From positions 1 to 48,453 of the forward strand of contig JALSJZ010000132.1 of NCBI GenBank assembly GCA_026989135.1: a DNA stretch of 48,453 nucleotides. The letters are read 5' to 3'. Below, piece by piece: positions 35,467 to 43,371 of this stretch. Each line of letters begins with the position of its first letter. Within the stretch, counting starts at the first letter, position 1. The notes beneath the pieces were generated by a model. It was not told the origin of the DNA and did not search any database. It saw only the letters and a list, made by a program, of their open reading frames with translations. The translations under genes and the position numbers were made by a program. This DNA is from Sedimenticola sp. (GTDB lineage: Bacteria; Pseudomonadota; Gammaproteobacteria; Chromatiales; Chromatiaceae).

Positions 35467-36293
35467 TCAAGTGTCCAGTTAGCAACTTGGTCGCGCCAAC
35501 GTCTTCGGGAGAAGGTATGGTCAGCCTCTGGCAGCTCTTTGATATCCAATTTTTCCGCTATCAGTGCCTTCCAGCGTAAAGAACCCATTATCTCATCTTT
35601 AAACTCAGCCGCAGTCAGGTCATCACCACTCAAAATCACCAGAGCCGACCCGGGGAAAGATTCCAGCCCATCGGCCATGCGATCTGGCAGCTTTGGCAAG
35701 CAATCACTCTCACCTGGCTCTATTGTCCCGGTATTGAACGCCCTTTTGCTATACCTCAGCAGGGATCTAATAGCCTCTCTTGGCTGGAATTGGCCTGCGA
35801 TCAGTTTCTGCCAAAAACCCTTGCTGAATATCCGGTGCAGATAGTAGTGTTTCAGATAAGCCTTTGCCTCACCCTCCTCCGTCCTGACCCAGGGGTTTAG
35901 CAAAACAAGGTGGACAACTCGCCGATCCGTTGGCGCATAAAAACAGGCCGCAGTAGCGGCATCACACAGCCCCCAAAGTACAGCCTCCTCTACTCCCGCC
36001 TCAGATATGAAAACATCCATTGCTGCCCGAATATCATCGGCAATTGTTTCAAAAAACCGCATCTCTCCTTCACTATCTCCCATACCACGATAGTCAAAGC
36101 GGAACACAGCCACCCCGCTCTGAGCCAATGACCTGGCCAGAAGCAAAAATTGACGATGGCTCCCCACTCGATACTGCGGACCGCCCACCACCACCAGAAC
36201 GCCCCTTGGTGCTGGCTTTTCCGGGATATGAACTACTCCAATAAGCGACTCACCCTGGCAAGGAAACGTGATAGCTCGCTCCTCAACCATCAC
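35448..36293 (-). CDS. alpha/beta hydrolase, exosortase-A-associated type 1
   Basis: A 281-residue hydrolase with G-G-P-Q-Y-R-V-G-S-H-R-Q near the N terminus and D-Y-R-G-M-G-D-S-E-G. The nucleophile elbow is W-G-L-C110-D-A-A, placing Cys where serine hydrolases have Ser. Plausible partners are D224 or D225 (L-S-G-D-D) and H259 (A-D-H-T-F), so a Cys-His-Asp triad is possible. The sequence matches the hydrolase 1 group of exosortase A loci (TIGR03100-like). It may act as a thioesterase or acyltransferase with the carrier protein. The GTG (36293) or adjacent ATG (36290) start follows a gggag site, 3 bases after hydrolase 2. Confidence 0.88.
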   Translation of the reverse strand: MMVEERAITFPCQGESLIGVVHIPEKPAPRGVLVVVGGPQYRVGSHRQFLLLARSLAQSGVAVFRFDYRGMGDSEGEMRFFETIADDIRAAMDVFISEAGVEEAVLWGLCDAATAACFYAPTDRRVVHLVLLNPWVRTEEGEAKAYLKHYYLHRIFSKGFWQKLIAGQFQPREAIRSLLRYSKRAFNTGTIEPGESDCLPKLPDRMADGLESFPGSALVILSGDDLTAAEFKDEIMGSLRWKALIAEKLDIKELPEADHTFSRRRWRDQVANWTLEWVLKP

Positions 36294-36296
36294 TTA

Positions 36297-37199
36297 TTAA
36301 TCTCCCTCAGGCTGACTGCATTGAAAAGGGGATGATACCGAACTCCAAAGCCCCAGAGTCTTGCTTAACAGCTCAGGCATCGGTTCAGTTATCCGCGATT
36401 GCCAAAACGAGGAGCCACTCACCTGGGCAATGCCAAGATTGCAACCAGATAACCGCCAATCATCTGCAATAGCCTGCGATGCAGGAAACAATTGAACATC
36501 ACGCTCTATAACAGGCAAATCAGCTATTGGTTTAGCAACACCTCTAATTTCCAGCCACGCCACCCTGTTAACCTCCGTCATCCCCAGCAATAAAAAGCTG
36601 CAGTGGTCAATTTCATGCACCAGCAGGGGTGAAATTTCATAACCACCAATCTCCAACGGCTCCTCTGCTGCCAATCTTAACCTTAGGCTCTGCACCGTCT
36701 CCTTACCACCTCTACCAATGGCTCCGGCTGCAACCTGTAATCGCAAGAATTGATCAATCGCCAGCCTGCCATCAAGGACAGGTTGCCAGAAAAGCAGCCC
36801 TTCAAGCTCTTTTGCTCTTTGTCTTGCAAAGTCGAATGCCAGCAAGCAACCCAGTCTCAGACCCCAGAGTGAGATACGCTCCACTCCCTCCTGCCTGAGC
36901 CACATCACAGCAGATGCCACATCGTCCTTCCAGGCAGACCAGGTGGCATCCTTGAAATCACCCGCACTATCACCTGTACCAAACAGGTCTAAGATGAGCA
37001 CCCCAACACCTTGTTGTGCAAAAGCACGTGCTTGCAATGCAACCACATGCCGCGCTCTATTCATCTCCTCAGCAAAAGCAGGGATGTGAATCAGATACTG
37101 ACGGCATGAGGTTGGTACTACAGGTGGGAGATGGAGGGCAAACAGCTGTCCAGATGAGCCAGGAAGGAAAAGCGGATGTGGAGCAATAATCTTACTCAC
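36297..37199 (-). CDS. alpha/beta hydrolase-fold protein, exosortase-A-associated type 2
   Basis: A 300-residue alpha/beta fold protein with I-P-A-F-A-E-E-M-N-R-A-R near the N terminus and D-L-F-G-T-G-D-S-A-G. At the elbow, W-G-L-R115-L-G replaces the serine of G-x-S-x-G with Arg, so it is unlikely to be an ordinary hydrolase. It resembles the hydrolase 2 group of exosortase A loci (TIGR03101-like). It may bind a substrate or partner hydrolase 1, with which it is paired. The start is GTG, overlapping the acyl carrier protein stop by one base. Confidence 0.85.
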   Translation of the reverse strand: MSKIIAPHPLFLPGSSGQLFALHLPPVVPTSCRQYLIHIPAFAEEMNRARHVVALQARAFAQQGVGVLILDLFGTGDSAGDFKDATWSAWKDDVASAVMWLRQEGVERISLWGLRLGCLLAFDFARQRAKELEGLLFWQPVLDGRLAIDQFLRLQVAAGAIGRGGKETVQSLRLRLAAEEPLEIGGYEISPLLVHEIDHCSFLLLGMTEVNRVAWLEIRGVAKPIADLPVIERDVQLFPASQAIADDWRLSGCNLGIAQVSGSSFWQSRITEPMPELLSKTLGLWSSVSSPFQCSQPEGD

Positions 37200-37450
37200 T
37201 ACTGGGCAAGCTTGTACTGCACAAAATCTACAAGCGAACCCACTGTCTCAAACGCCTCTGCATCGATCTCATCATCGCTAACCATGAACCCATATTGCTC
37301 TTCCAGAGATGTAATGACAGTGATTACAGCCATTGAATCAAACTCAGGCAAACTGCCGAGCAGCGGTGAACTTTCTTCCAGCTCATCTGCCCGGTTTCCC
37401 AATTGAAGTGCCTCTCGCAGCACTTCTCTAACTTCATCCACAACAGCCAT
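37199..37450 (-). CDS. acyl carrier protein
   Basis: The ATG at 37450, preceded by an aggag site, gives 83 residues, the usual ACP size. The phosphopantetheine attachment site is S39 in F-D-S-M-A-V-I, followed by typical acidic helix residues (E-E-Q-Y-G, S-D-D-E-I). It would carry an acyl or aminoacyl group as a thioester, loaded by the ligase at 28008 and released or transferred by the adjoining hydrolases or GNAT-like enzyme. A longer frame from 37588 overlaps the preceding gene and has no ribosome site. Confidence 0.92.
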   Translation of the reverse strand: MAVVDEVREVLREALQLGNRADELEESSPLLGSLPEFDSMAVITVITSLEEQYGFMVSDDEIDAEAFETVGSLVDFVQYKLAQ

Positions 37451-37473
37451 ATGGTCTCCTGAAACCTGTGATG

Positions 37474-38565
37474 CTAAATCCGCCTTACATGTGCATCTAT
37501 CTTGCCCGCAGCATATGAATAGAGCTTTTCTCTCAGAGCCAGCGCCCTTCCACACCATGTCCCCTGATTCATCGCTAATATACCCCATAACTCAGATCGA
37601 TGAGACATCCAGTCAGATTTATACGCATCATCACCCGTCAAAAAATCTACTTTACGCACACCTTCTTTATCAATAGCCTGCTTCATCATCCACCCCATCA
37701 ACAGAGTACCAGGTGAATATTTTTGATAACATTTTCTATAGGCCAGCTTGTAGATGTATGCCGTATCTCCAGCGATAAACCAGAGATGCGAGGCTGCCGG
37801 TTCACCATCAATGTACAATAAGCCCAGCCGAAGCCACCCCTTATGCGCCGCCATAGTCATCAATCTTTTCATGAAATTCGGGTATGGTTCTTGCCGTTTC
37901 CAACTTTCACGATAGATAACATCATAGGCTTCAGCGGCTACCGAAACATCCGCAGGTTTAGTCACCAATTGGTAATTTGATTCTTTTTCCCTATCCAACC
38001 GACGCCCCTTACGAACCAAGGTGTGCCGTAATTGCGATGGCAATTCACTCATATAATCTTTATAGCTTTGCCCATTGAGCAACAGATAATGATTACCAAA
38101 ACGAAAATATGCCTTAGATGAAAATCCCGCCTCACTCATTGCCCTTTGGTAAATCTCAAAAGCTGATTCAGCTCTCAGCATAGGCCCAATATCCACTGCA
38201 TCTATTGAACAGCCTGTGGAAGAGAGATGGTACGCAATTGCTATCATCCCCTCAATGCCGACTGCCCCAGCCCGCATCAAGGGTCTGAAATCGGGGGTAT
38301 AGAAATTTTGCAACGCACGTAATCGTTTTACGGACACTAAATGAGCAGAGCTTCCGGGGCGAAACAACGGTAAAATGCATGCTGCATTTCCTTCATCAGT
38401 AAAAGCAACAATGAGAAAAAGCTCATCACCAATATCCAGCACATGAGCAGCCAAAAGCTCAAACCACTCTCTGGAGAGAAACGGACTCTCAGCTGCAGCT
38501 GACTCAAAAAGCGCATTACACGCCGATGGCAGATGCTCAAATTGTAAGAATAATTTTACTTCCAT
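37474..38565 (-). CDS. GNAT/FemAB-like acyl- or aminoacyltransferase, exosortase-associated type
   Basis: The protein of about 363 residues has the double GNAT layout of the Acetyltransf_6/FemAB group: S-P-F-L-S-R-E-W-F-E-L-L near the start, Y-R-E-S-W-K-R-Q-E-P in the middle, and Y-K-L-A-Y-R-K-C-Y-Q-K-Y-S-P-G-T-L-L toward the end. Such enzymes transfer an acyl or aminoacyl group, here probably to a sugar in the polysaccharide or its lipid-linked intermediate. A TTG six codons upstream is an alternative start. The acyl carrier protein starts 23 bases downstream, which suggests that it is the donor. Confidence 0.85.
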   Translation of the reverse strand: MEVKLFLQFEHLPSACNALFESAAAESPFLSREWFELLAAHVLDIGDELFLIVAFTDEGNAACILPLFRPGSSAHLVSVKRLRALQNFYTPDFRPLMRAGAVGIEGMIAIAYHLSSTGCSIDAVDIGPMLRAESAFEIYQRAMSEAGFSSKAYFRFGNHYLLLNGQSYKDYMSELPSQLRHTLVRKGRRLDREKESNYQLVTKPADVSVAAEAYDVIYRESWKRQEPYPNFMKRLMTMAAHKGWLRLGLLYIDGEPAASHLWFIAGDTAYIYKLAYRKCYQKYSPGTLLMGWMMKQAIDKEGVRKVDFLTGDDAYKSDWMSHRSELWGILAMNQGTWCGRALALREKLYSYAAGKIDAHVRRI

Positions 38566-38594
38566 TGGCGCTACAGTTTGCAAGTGAAATACCG

Positions 38595-40028
38595 TTAACC
38601 CTGCACAGACGTTGGTTCATCAACAACTTGATTGAGTACCTCTGCAAGCCGTTGCACTAATTTGCGGCGCTCAAATCCACCAACAAAATCACTATCTGGA
38701 GAGCATAACCTAGTACCATTCTCTACAAGATTCTGTAACACGGTTTTCAAGGATAAAATATCACCTGGCGGAATAATCCAACCGAGTCGTCCTCGCTCTA
38801 TAATTTCTGACGTAGCCCCCTCTAACGCAAGACAGAGAATTGGTGGGCCGGCAGCGATATATTCAAAAAGTTTTCCGGGGATAACGCCAGATGTCGTTGC
38901 ACCACCATCCACAATAAGTAGCAATACATCCGCGCCTTTCTGCAAGGCCTTGGAGCGGGCATACGGAACATCTGGAAAAAAGTTGAACACCCCTTCTAAC
39001 TCATGCTCAGCTATAAGCTCACTCATTCTTGCGCTGATTTCAGGGGTTACGCCACCGTAATATTCAAAGCGTATACGTTGTCGTGCCTTAGGATTTTCCC
39101 GTAAAAGTCCACCCATGGCTTCAAGCAGCTCATAGCCACGACGGTTTTTAAAAAGACGACCGGCATATACGACTCGCACCATATCAGGCTCACCACCTTC
39201 TGCAATCACTCCATCGAATTCCTCAGGATCATAACCGTTGGTAATGGTCACAAATCTCTCTTCAGCAAGTAATGACAGCCTCTCCCGAACTACCCGGGTT
39301 TTTGGCTCTGATACTGTGATAACAGCACTGGCTGTAGAGACATAATGCCGCTCCAGCAGAATCTCCAGTCGCCGCCGCCAGGGAGGAACCCACTCACGGA
39401 GCACATCACCCGTCCATAGATCCCGGTAATCGGCCACCCATGGAACCCCTGTTTTTTGAGACAAGCGTGCACCAACGATAAGATCCGTAAAATAGGGCGC
39501 TGTGGCAAGAATGACATCAGGCTGAAAATCTCGCACAGCCGCTTCACCCACTTTAACCGCCGGACTACTCCATAGGATGAGATCATCAGGAATGAGCAGA
39601 TAACGATGGGCAATCCGATCAATGACACCCAGCATACTACCCAATATTGTACGCAAACGGCCATGTGATGAAGGGTTTTGATTGAAACCCGCGCTATTTT
39701 CAGTAGTAATTGAGCTTGCCGCTGGCGAAGCGTCTACCGGCTTCTGCTTACTGCCTTTCAAAAACCGCACAAGCCGATCCTTGGGCTTGGGAAGCTTCGC
39801 TCTGTATATCGGCGTACCTTCAGGGATCTCATCCAAAGTATTCAGGTCTACCGGATCCATATCCCCCTGTGACAGCGTCAATACTGCAGCGTCCCAGCCA
39901 AATGTGGGCAAATGCTGACAGAACTTGAGCGGCCGCATGCGGCCGATACCTTTCACCGGAGGGAATTCAGCTGCGACAATCAAGACGCGACGACGAGTAT
40001 TGCCATTCATAATATAGTTATTGGGCAT
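38595..40028 (-). CDS. glycosyltransferase, GT4-like
   Basis: The 477-residue GT-B enzyme opens with V-L-I-V-A-A-E-F-P-P-V-K-G-I-G-R and has V-A-D-Y-R-D-L-W in the N-terminal domain, I-T-N-G-Y-D-P-E at the domain junction, and G-V-I-P-G-K-L-F-E-Y-I-A-A-G in the donor domain. The ATG at 40028 lies inside the left arm of the 150-bp inverted-repeat element; an internal ATG at 40010 is the alternative. It transfers an unknown sugar. It continues into the GNAT-like gene. Confidence 0.88.
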   Translation of the reverse strand: MPNNYIMNGNTRRRVLIVAAEFPPVKGIGRMRPLKFCQHLPTFGWDAAVLTLSQGDMDPVDLNTLDEIPEGTPIYRAKLPKPKDRLVRFLKGSKQKPVDASPAASSITTENSAGFNQNPSSHGRLRTILGSMLGVIDRIAHRYLLIPDDLILWSSPAVKVGEAAVRDFQPDVILATAPYFTDLIVGARLSQKTGVPWVADYRDLWTGDVLREWVPPWRRRLEILLERHYVSTASAVITVSEPKTRVVRERLSLLAEERFVTITNGYDPEEFDGVIAEGGEPDMVRVVYAGRLFKNRRGYELLEAMGGLLRENPKARQRIRFEYYGGVTPEISARMSELIAEHELEGVFNFFPDVPYARSKALQKGADVLLLIVDGGATTSGVIPGKLFEYIAAGPPILCLALEGATSEIIERGRLGWIIPPGDILSLKTVLQNLVENGTRLCSPDSDFVGGFERRKLVQRLAEVLNQVVDEPTSVQG

Positions 40029-40173
40029 CCTTCATTTCCCTTTTTACACTTCACCTGTCATTCAGAAATAATCGGAAGCAAAACCTCAGTCCCGCAGGAA
40101 GTCGCTAGATCTGGCAGGACTAAAGTCCCGCTTCCAAAGTGTAAAATACTTTTTGGACGATATGAAGGATGCC
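40024..40173. repeat. 150-bp element with nested inverted repeats
   Basis: Terminal 12-base arms are perfect: ggcatccttcat (40024-40035) with atgaaggatgcc (40162-40173). Inside them ttttacactt (40042-40051) pairs with aagtgtaaaa (40137-40146), and ggaagc (40074-40079) with gcttcc (40130-40135). A small ggact/agtcc hairpin lies near 40117-40128. The element fills the gap between two minus-strand glycosyltransferase genes and contains the start codon of the downstream one. It resembles a MITE or REPIN-type element, or an extended intercistronic RNA structure. No target-site duplication was identified. Confidence 0.75.
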
Positions 40174-40175
40174 GG

Positions 40176-41375
40176 TTATTGATAGAGTGTGCCAGGTAGA
40201 TCAGCCCAAAGAAGTTCGTCAAAGACCGCTTGAATAAGACCCGCATGCCTATCTATTGCATAATTTTGCAGTGCATCCTGACGGGCGGCATGACCAACCT
40301 GCGCACGGAAATCCGGATCATCAAGAATCTTATTTAAAACTTCCGCCAATCGTTCAGGATCACTTGGCGGCACCAAAAAACCCGTCACACCATCCTTTAC
40401 AATTTCAGGAGGGGCACCGATAGATGTCGCCACAATGGGAGTACCCATCACCATGGCCTCAATCACCACCCTTCCAAAAGGTTCCGGTGATATAGAAGCA
40501 TGAACCACTGCATCAGCAGCCTGGGCATAGAGTGGAATATCATCTCGGTACCCAATAAACTCAATAGCCTCTCCAAGCCCCAATATCTCCACCCGATCCT
40601 GCAATTTATGCAGATACTCCTCCCTACCCGGTGGCGTCTCACCAATGATCACAAATCGCGTATCCGGATGCCTTGCCAAAATCTCTTTTGCGGATTCGAC
40701 AAGCACATGCTGCCCTTTCCACTCCATGATCATCCCTACCATCACAATAAGTCCCTGCCCTGCATCTACCCCCATCTTCTCCCGCAAGGCTGCAACCTCC
40801 TCTGCCGGCCGCAAATGGTAAAGGTTCAAATCAAGCCCTTCCGGAACCATGGTGATACGTTCAAGCGGCACCCCCATATCAAGCAGCGCCTGCCGGACTG
40901 GCCCTGAAATGGCCAGAAACCGTTCCGTCCAACGAATCAACCACTGTGCCAATCGCGAATGTGGGGCAGGAATATCCCGCTCATGAATAACAACAGGCCG
41001 ACCAATCATCCATCCAGCGATCACACCCGATAGATTGGCGATAAAATCATTATTGAGATAGAGCAGATCAGCCTTCTGCTCCCGCGCAACCTTTGCCAGT
41101 TTAAAAGCATAGACCAGTACATCGAGATTCAGCCCTTTTATCAGGGCAGCCAACAACCTATTGCCAGAGTATCGCCAGCGGGAAACATGCACGGTTTCAG
41201 CCACCCCATCAAAACTGGCAAATTTTTCATCCTCCAGTGAATGCACCAGGACTGATCGATAACGATCCCGATCCACATGCTCCAGAAATGTCCTAAGGCT
41301 GATTACCGCACCACCAAACCCTACACCATTCTCCACATATAATACCGTCGCCGGAGGCGGCATCTCAATTAACAT
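40176..41375 (-). CDS. glycosyltransferase, GT4
   Basis: The ~400-residue enzyme starts L-Y-V-E-N-G-V-G-F-G-G-A-V-I-S-L and shows Y-L-N-N-D-F in the N-terminal domain, M-V-P-E-G-L-D at the junction, V-G-M-I-M-E-W-K-G-Q-H, and the GT4 motif P-E-P-F-G-R-V-V-I-E-A-M in the donor domain. The ATG at 41375 is chosen because aagga lies 9 bases upstream and the duplicated fragment at 43288 starts at the same residue; two ATGs just upstream also exist. It is probably the first gene of the operon running to 34183. Its first 64 codons are duplicated at 43097-43288. Confidence 0.9.
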   Translation of the reverse strand: MLIEMPPPATVLYVENGVGFGGAVISLRTFLEHVDRDRYRSVLVHSLEDEKFASFDGVAETVHVSRWRYSGNRLLAALIKGLNLDVLVYAFKLAKVAREQKADLLYLNNDFIANLSGVIAGWMIGRPVVIHERDIPAPHSRLAQWLIRWTERFLAISGPVRQALLDMGVPLERITMVPEGLDLNLYHLRPAEEVAALREKMGVDAGQGLIVMVGMIMEWKGQHVLVESAKEILARHPDTRFVIIGETPPGREEYLHKLQDRVEILGLGEAIEFIGYRDDIPLYAQAADAVVHASISPEPFGRVVIEAMVMGTPIVATSIGAPPEIVKDGVTGFLVPPSDPERLAEVLNKILDDPDFRAQVGHAARQDALQNYAIDRHAGLIQAVFDELLWADLPGTLYQ

Positions 41376-41464
41376 CTGCATCATTCCTTATTATATTTTT
41401 ATGGCGCTTGTAGGTACGTGAATAAAACAAGTTGAACGTTCTCTCGCCTGATATCGTTGCAAAT

Positions 41465-41511
41465 AACCTGACCCTTTTCGTGAGCAGCGCGAACGAAAAA
41501 TGAGGCAGGTT
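41465..41511. repeat. imperfect palindrome downstream of the PIN toxin gene
   Basis: aacctg (41465-41470) pairs with caggtt (41506-41511), and ttttcgt (41475-41481) with acgaaaa (41493-41499). It lies between the PIN toxin stop and the glycosyltransferase promoter region, and could act as a terminator-like hairpin or mark an island boundary. Confidence 0.5.
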
Positions 41512-41519
41512 GATTCGCC

Positions 41520-41951
41520 TTATGCCTTCCCATGTTGATTAATTGTGACTATTCCACACAACTCATCAGGTGTGTAGATAGGCAAATTAGTATTTTTATA
41601 ATCTTTTGTATTTCTAGTTACAAGACCTTCAACTTTGCAGCATTCACCAGAATAATATTGAACAGCATCTTCAAAATCACCAAATGCTGAGTTTACAGAT
41701 AGCTCTAGAACAATTGAATTAACTTCAGCAATATTGAAGATAGTTAACAGCTTTTTTATCTCAATATTTGCCTGCTTTCTGTTTACTGCTTTTACAATGA
41801 GATAATCTAAAGTTGCGATTGTAGTAGCACATAAATAACCTTCAATCTTTTTACTTTCTACCATTCCCACAAGATTTGAAGAAATCTCAACAAACTTTTT
41901 TCTGTTAAGCAGAACATCAAGAATAATGTTTGTATCAAATAGAATTCTCAA
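41520..41951 (-). CDS. PIN-domain toxin (VapC-like ribonuclease)
   Basis: A 143-residue PIN domain protein beginning I-L-F-D6-T-N-I-I-L-D, with further acidic metal-ligand candidates D92 and D95 in F-G-D-F-E-D-A-V-Q and the closing V-T-R-N-T-K-D-Y. PIN toxins cleave RNA with Mg or Mn ions. Its ATG overlaps the stop of the antitoxin gene by 4 bases. It is A+T-rich compared with the surrounding glycosyltransferase genes, consistent with acquisition as part of a module. Confidence 0.9.
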   Translation of the reverse strand: MRILFDTNIILDVLLNRKKFVEISSNLVGMVESKKIEGYLCATTIATLDYLIVKAVNRKQANIEIKKLLTIFNIAEVNSIVLELSVNSAFGDFEDAVQYYSGECCKVEGLVTRNTKDYKNTNLPIYTPDELCGIVTINQHGKA

Positions 41952-42184
41952 AGGTATTTTTCCTCTAAATGCCTTTTATAATCATCTTCTTCAATCTGAC
42001 TTGATTCCAAAACCCCAATCAAAGATCGAGTGATAGGCGGTGTTTCTGATTTTTTACCTTTCTGAGTCAATATTTTAAAATAATCAGATACAACCTGCGA
42101 AAGAGACTTATCATGTTGTTTTGCATAAGTTTTCGCTTGCTGTATCAGTGCATCTTCTAACCTAAGTGTCAATTTTGTTTGCAT
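41948..42184 (-). CDS. antitoxin of the PIN toxin (DUF6364-like, ribbon-helix-helix type)
   Basis: The ATG at 42184, with ggagag upstream, gives 78 residues. M-Q-T-K-L-T-L-R-L-E resembles the beta strand of a ribbon-helix-helix DNA-binding fold, followed by A-K-T-Y-A-K-Q-H-D-K-S-L-S-Q-V-V-S-D-Y; this pattern matches DUF6364-type proteins. The acidic C terminus (Q-I-E-E-D-D-Y) is a likely toxin-binding tail. It overlaps the PIN gene by 4 bases. A longer frame from 42208 lacks a ribosome site. Confidence 0.82.
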   Translation of the reverse strand: MQTKLTLRLEDALIQQAKTYAKQHDKSLSQVVSDYFKILTQKGKKSETPPITRSLIGVLESSQIEEDDYKRHLEEKYL

Positions 42185-42196
42185 AACAGCTCTCCG

Positions 42197-42237
42197 CGTG
42201 ACGTGCATTTATTATTTAATAATACGTCGCGATCACG
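42197..42237. promoter_or_regulatory. palindromic operator candidate of the PIN module
   Basis: A 13-base palindrome attatttaataat (42211-42223) lies inside outer arms cgtga/tcacg (42197-42201 and 42233-42237), immediately upstream of the antitoxin start. Toxin-antitoxin operons are usually autoregulated at such sites, but binding here is inferred. Confidence 0.4.
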
Positions 42238-42441
42238 TGTGCGTCAACAACCCGAGGGCAGGATATCGTGGATTATCCGCATCAAAGGCTCCGGAATTTC
42301 ACCCCATCAGGGAGGGGGCGGCAGGATTGGTGTGGAATAGACAGCAACAACCGGCATTTTGTAGTGATGTTTTTGTCATGCCAGGCTCTTTTAGCACCAC
42401 AAAAACACTGCAAAAAAATATCCGAGGTGTTTTTATTACGC

Positions 42442-42726
42442 CTATTTACGTTCATCTGCTTTGGTATAGATTAGCCCTCGATCCCTTTTACCAACAGCAA
42501 TTACGTAAACAACTATTTCATTATCGTTCACTTCATACACCAAGCGATAGCCTACCGAACGCAGCTTGATTTTATACACACTTTTAAAACCGTGTAACTG
42601 GCTTGCTGAGTTATGTGGGTTTTCTGCTCTCTCCTCTAGCTTCTTTTTGAATTGTTTTCGTATTGGCGGAGCTAGTTTCTTCCACTCTTTCAAAGCGCTT
42701 GGCAAAAACTTGATTCTATAACTCAT
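42442..42726 (-). CDS. RelE/ParE-family toxin
   Basis: A 94-residue RelE-fold protein: Y-R-I-K-F-L-P-S-A-L-K-E-W-K-K-L, the A-S-Q-L-H-G-F-K-S-V-Y-K-I-K-L-R-S turn, and G-Y-R-L-V-Y-E-V-N with V-G-K-R-D-R near the end. RelE toxins cleave mRNA in the ribosomal A site. The ATG at 42726 overlaps the antitoxin stop by 11 bases, the normal order for this class. It lies in the same island as the PIN module and on the same strand. Confidence 0.92.
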   Translation of the reverse strand: MSYRIKFLPSALKEWKKLAPPIRKQFKKKLEERAENPHNSASQLHGFKSVYKIKLRSVGYRLVYEVNDNEIVVYVIAVGKRDRGLIYTKADERK

Positions 42727-42967
42727 CAAGATTTACTTCTATCGCATTTTCTTTTTCCCCTGCCCGGTCTCTCACGGTTTGGGCCAACTCAGAATCTTCC
42801 AACTTGTCCATTAGCCATTCATAGGTTTCTGCAGGTATGAGATACGCTGCTGGAACATTGTGATTGAGTATTGCGATAGGGGCACCCTCAGCCTCATTAA
42901 GGAGAGCCGTTGGGTTTTTCTTTAATTCTGAAATACTTGCGGAGCAACTGGACAGTACTTGCCTCAT
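42716..42967 (-). CDS. Phd/YefM-family antitoxin
   Basis: An 83-residue antitoxin with the family layout: S-I-S-E-L-K-K-N-P at the N-terminal DNA-binding fold, then A-P-I-A-I-L-N-H-N-V-P-A-A-Y-L-I-P and Y-E-W-L-M-D-K-L-E-D, and an acidic tail (I-E-V-N-L-D-E-L). It would neutralise the RelE toxin and repress the operon. A tgaggtg ribosome site precedes the ATG, and its end overlaps the toxin gene. Confidence 0.9.
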   Translation of the reverse strand: MRQVLSSCSASISELKKNPTALLNEAEGAPIAILNHNVPAAYLIPAETYEWLMDKLEDSELAQTVRDRAGEKENAIEVNLDEL

Positions 42968-43027
42968 TAGAACACCTCAAAAACAAACCATATTTAGAGC
43001 TTAATATAGCCCTCATTTTTGGTTTTT

Positions 43028-43288
43028 TCAAGATTTCTTTAGATTTAAGGGTATACTGATCTCAGTTTTCAAAATTGATCTTGGTACAGAGGTCAAAATA
43101 TGCGCGGTCTCAGCTATCCCATCAAAGCTGGCAAATTTTTCATCCTTCAGTGAATGCAAAAGAACTGACCGATAACGATCCTGATCTACATGTTCCAAAC
43201 ATGTCCTGAGACTAATGACGGCACCACCAAACCCTACACCATTCTCCACATATAATACTGTCGCCGTGGGAGGTGACTCGATCAGCAT
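43028..43288 (-). pseudogene. duplicated 5' fragment of the 40176 glycosyltransferase gene
   Basis: The first 64 codons (43097-43288) align without gaps to codons 1-64 of the complete glycosyltransferase gene at 40176-41375, with 55 of 64 residues identical. After A-E-T-A-H-I the similarity ends and the frame runs 22 unrelated codons to a stop. A ribosome site (aaagga) is retained. With the intact gene on the other side, it brackets the two toxin-antitoxin modules. It cannot make a functional transferase. Confidence 0.92.
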
Positions 43289-43371
43289 ATCCTTTAATCC
43301 TTCTAGAAATAAGTTTCACAAACTATGGAGACAAAACCAAAGCATCAACGCCCTAACAATATCTTTTTGAT

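Noticed and set aside
42209-42441. Plus-strand frames between the two toxin-antitoxin modules
   Set aside because: Short, overlapping toxin and operator sequence, with no motif; treated as intergenic.
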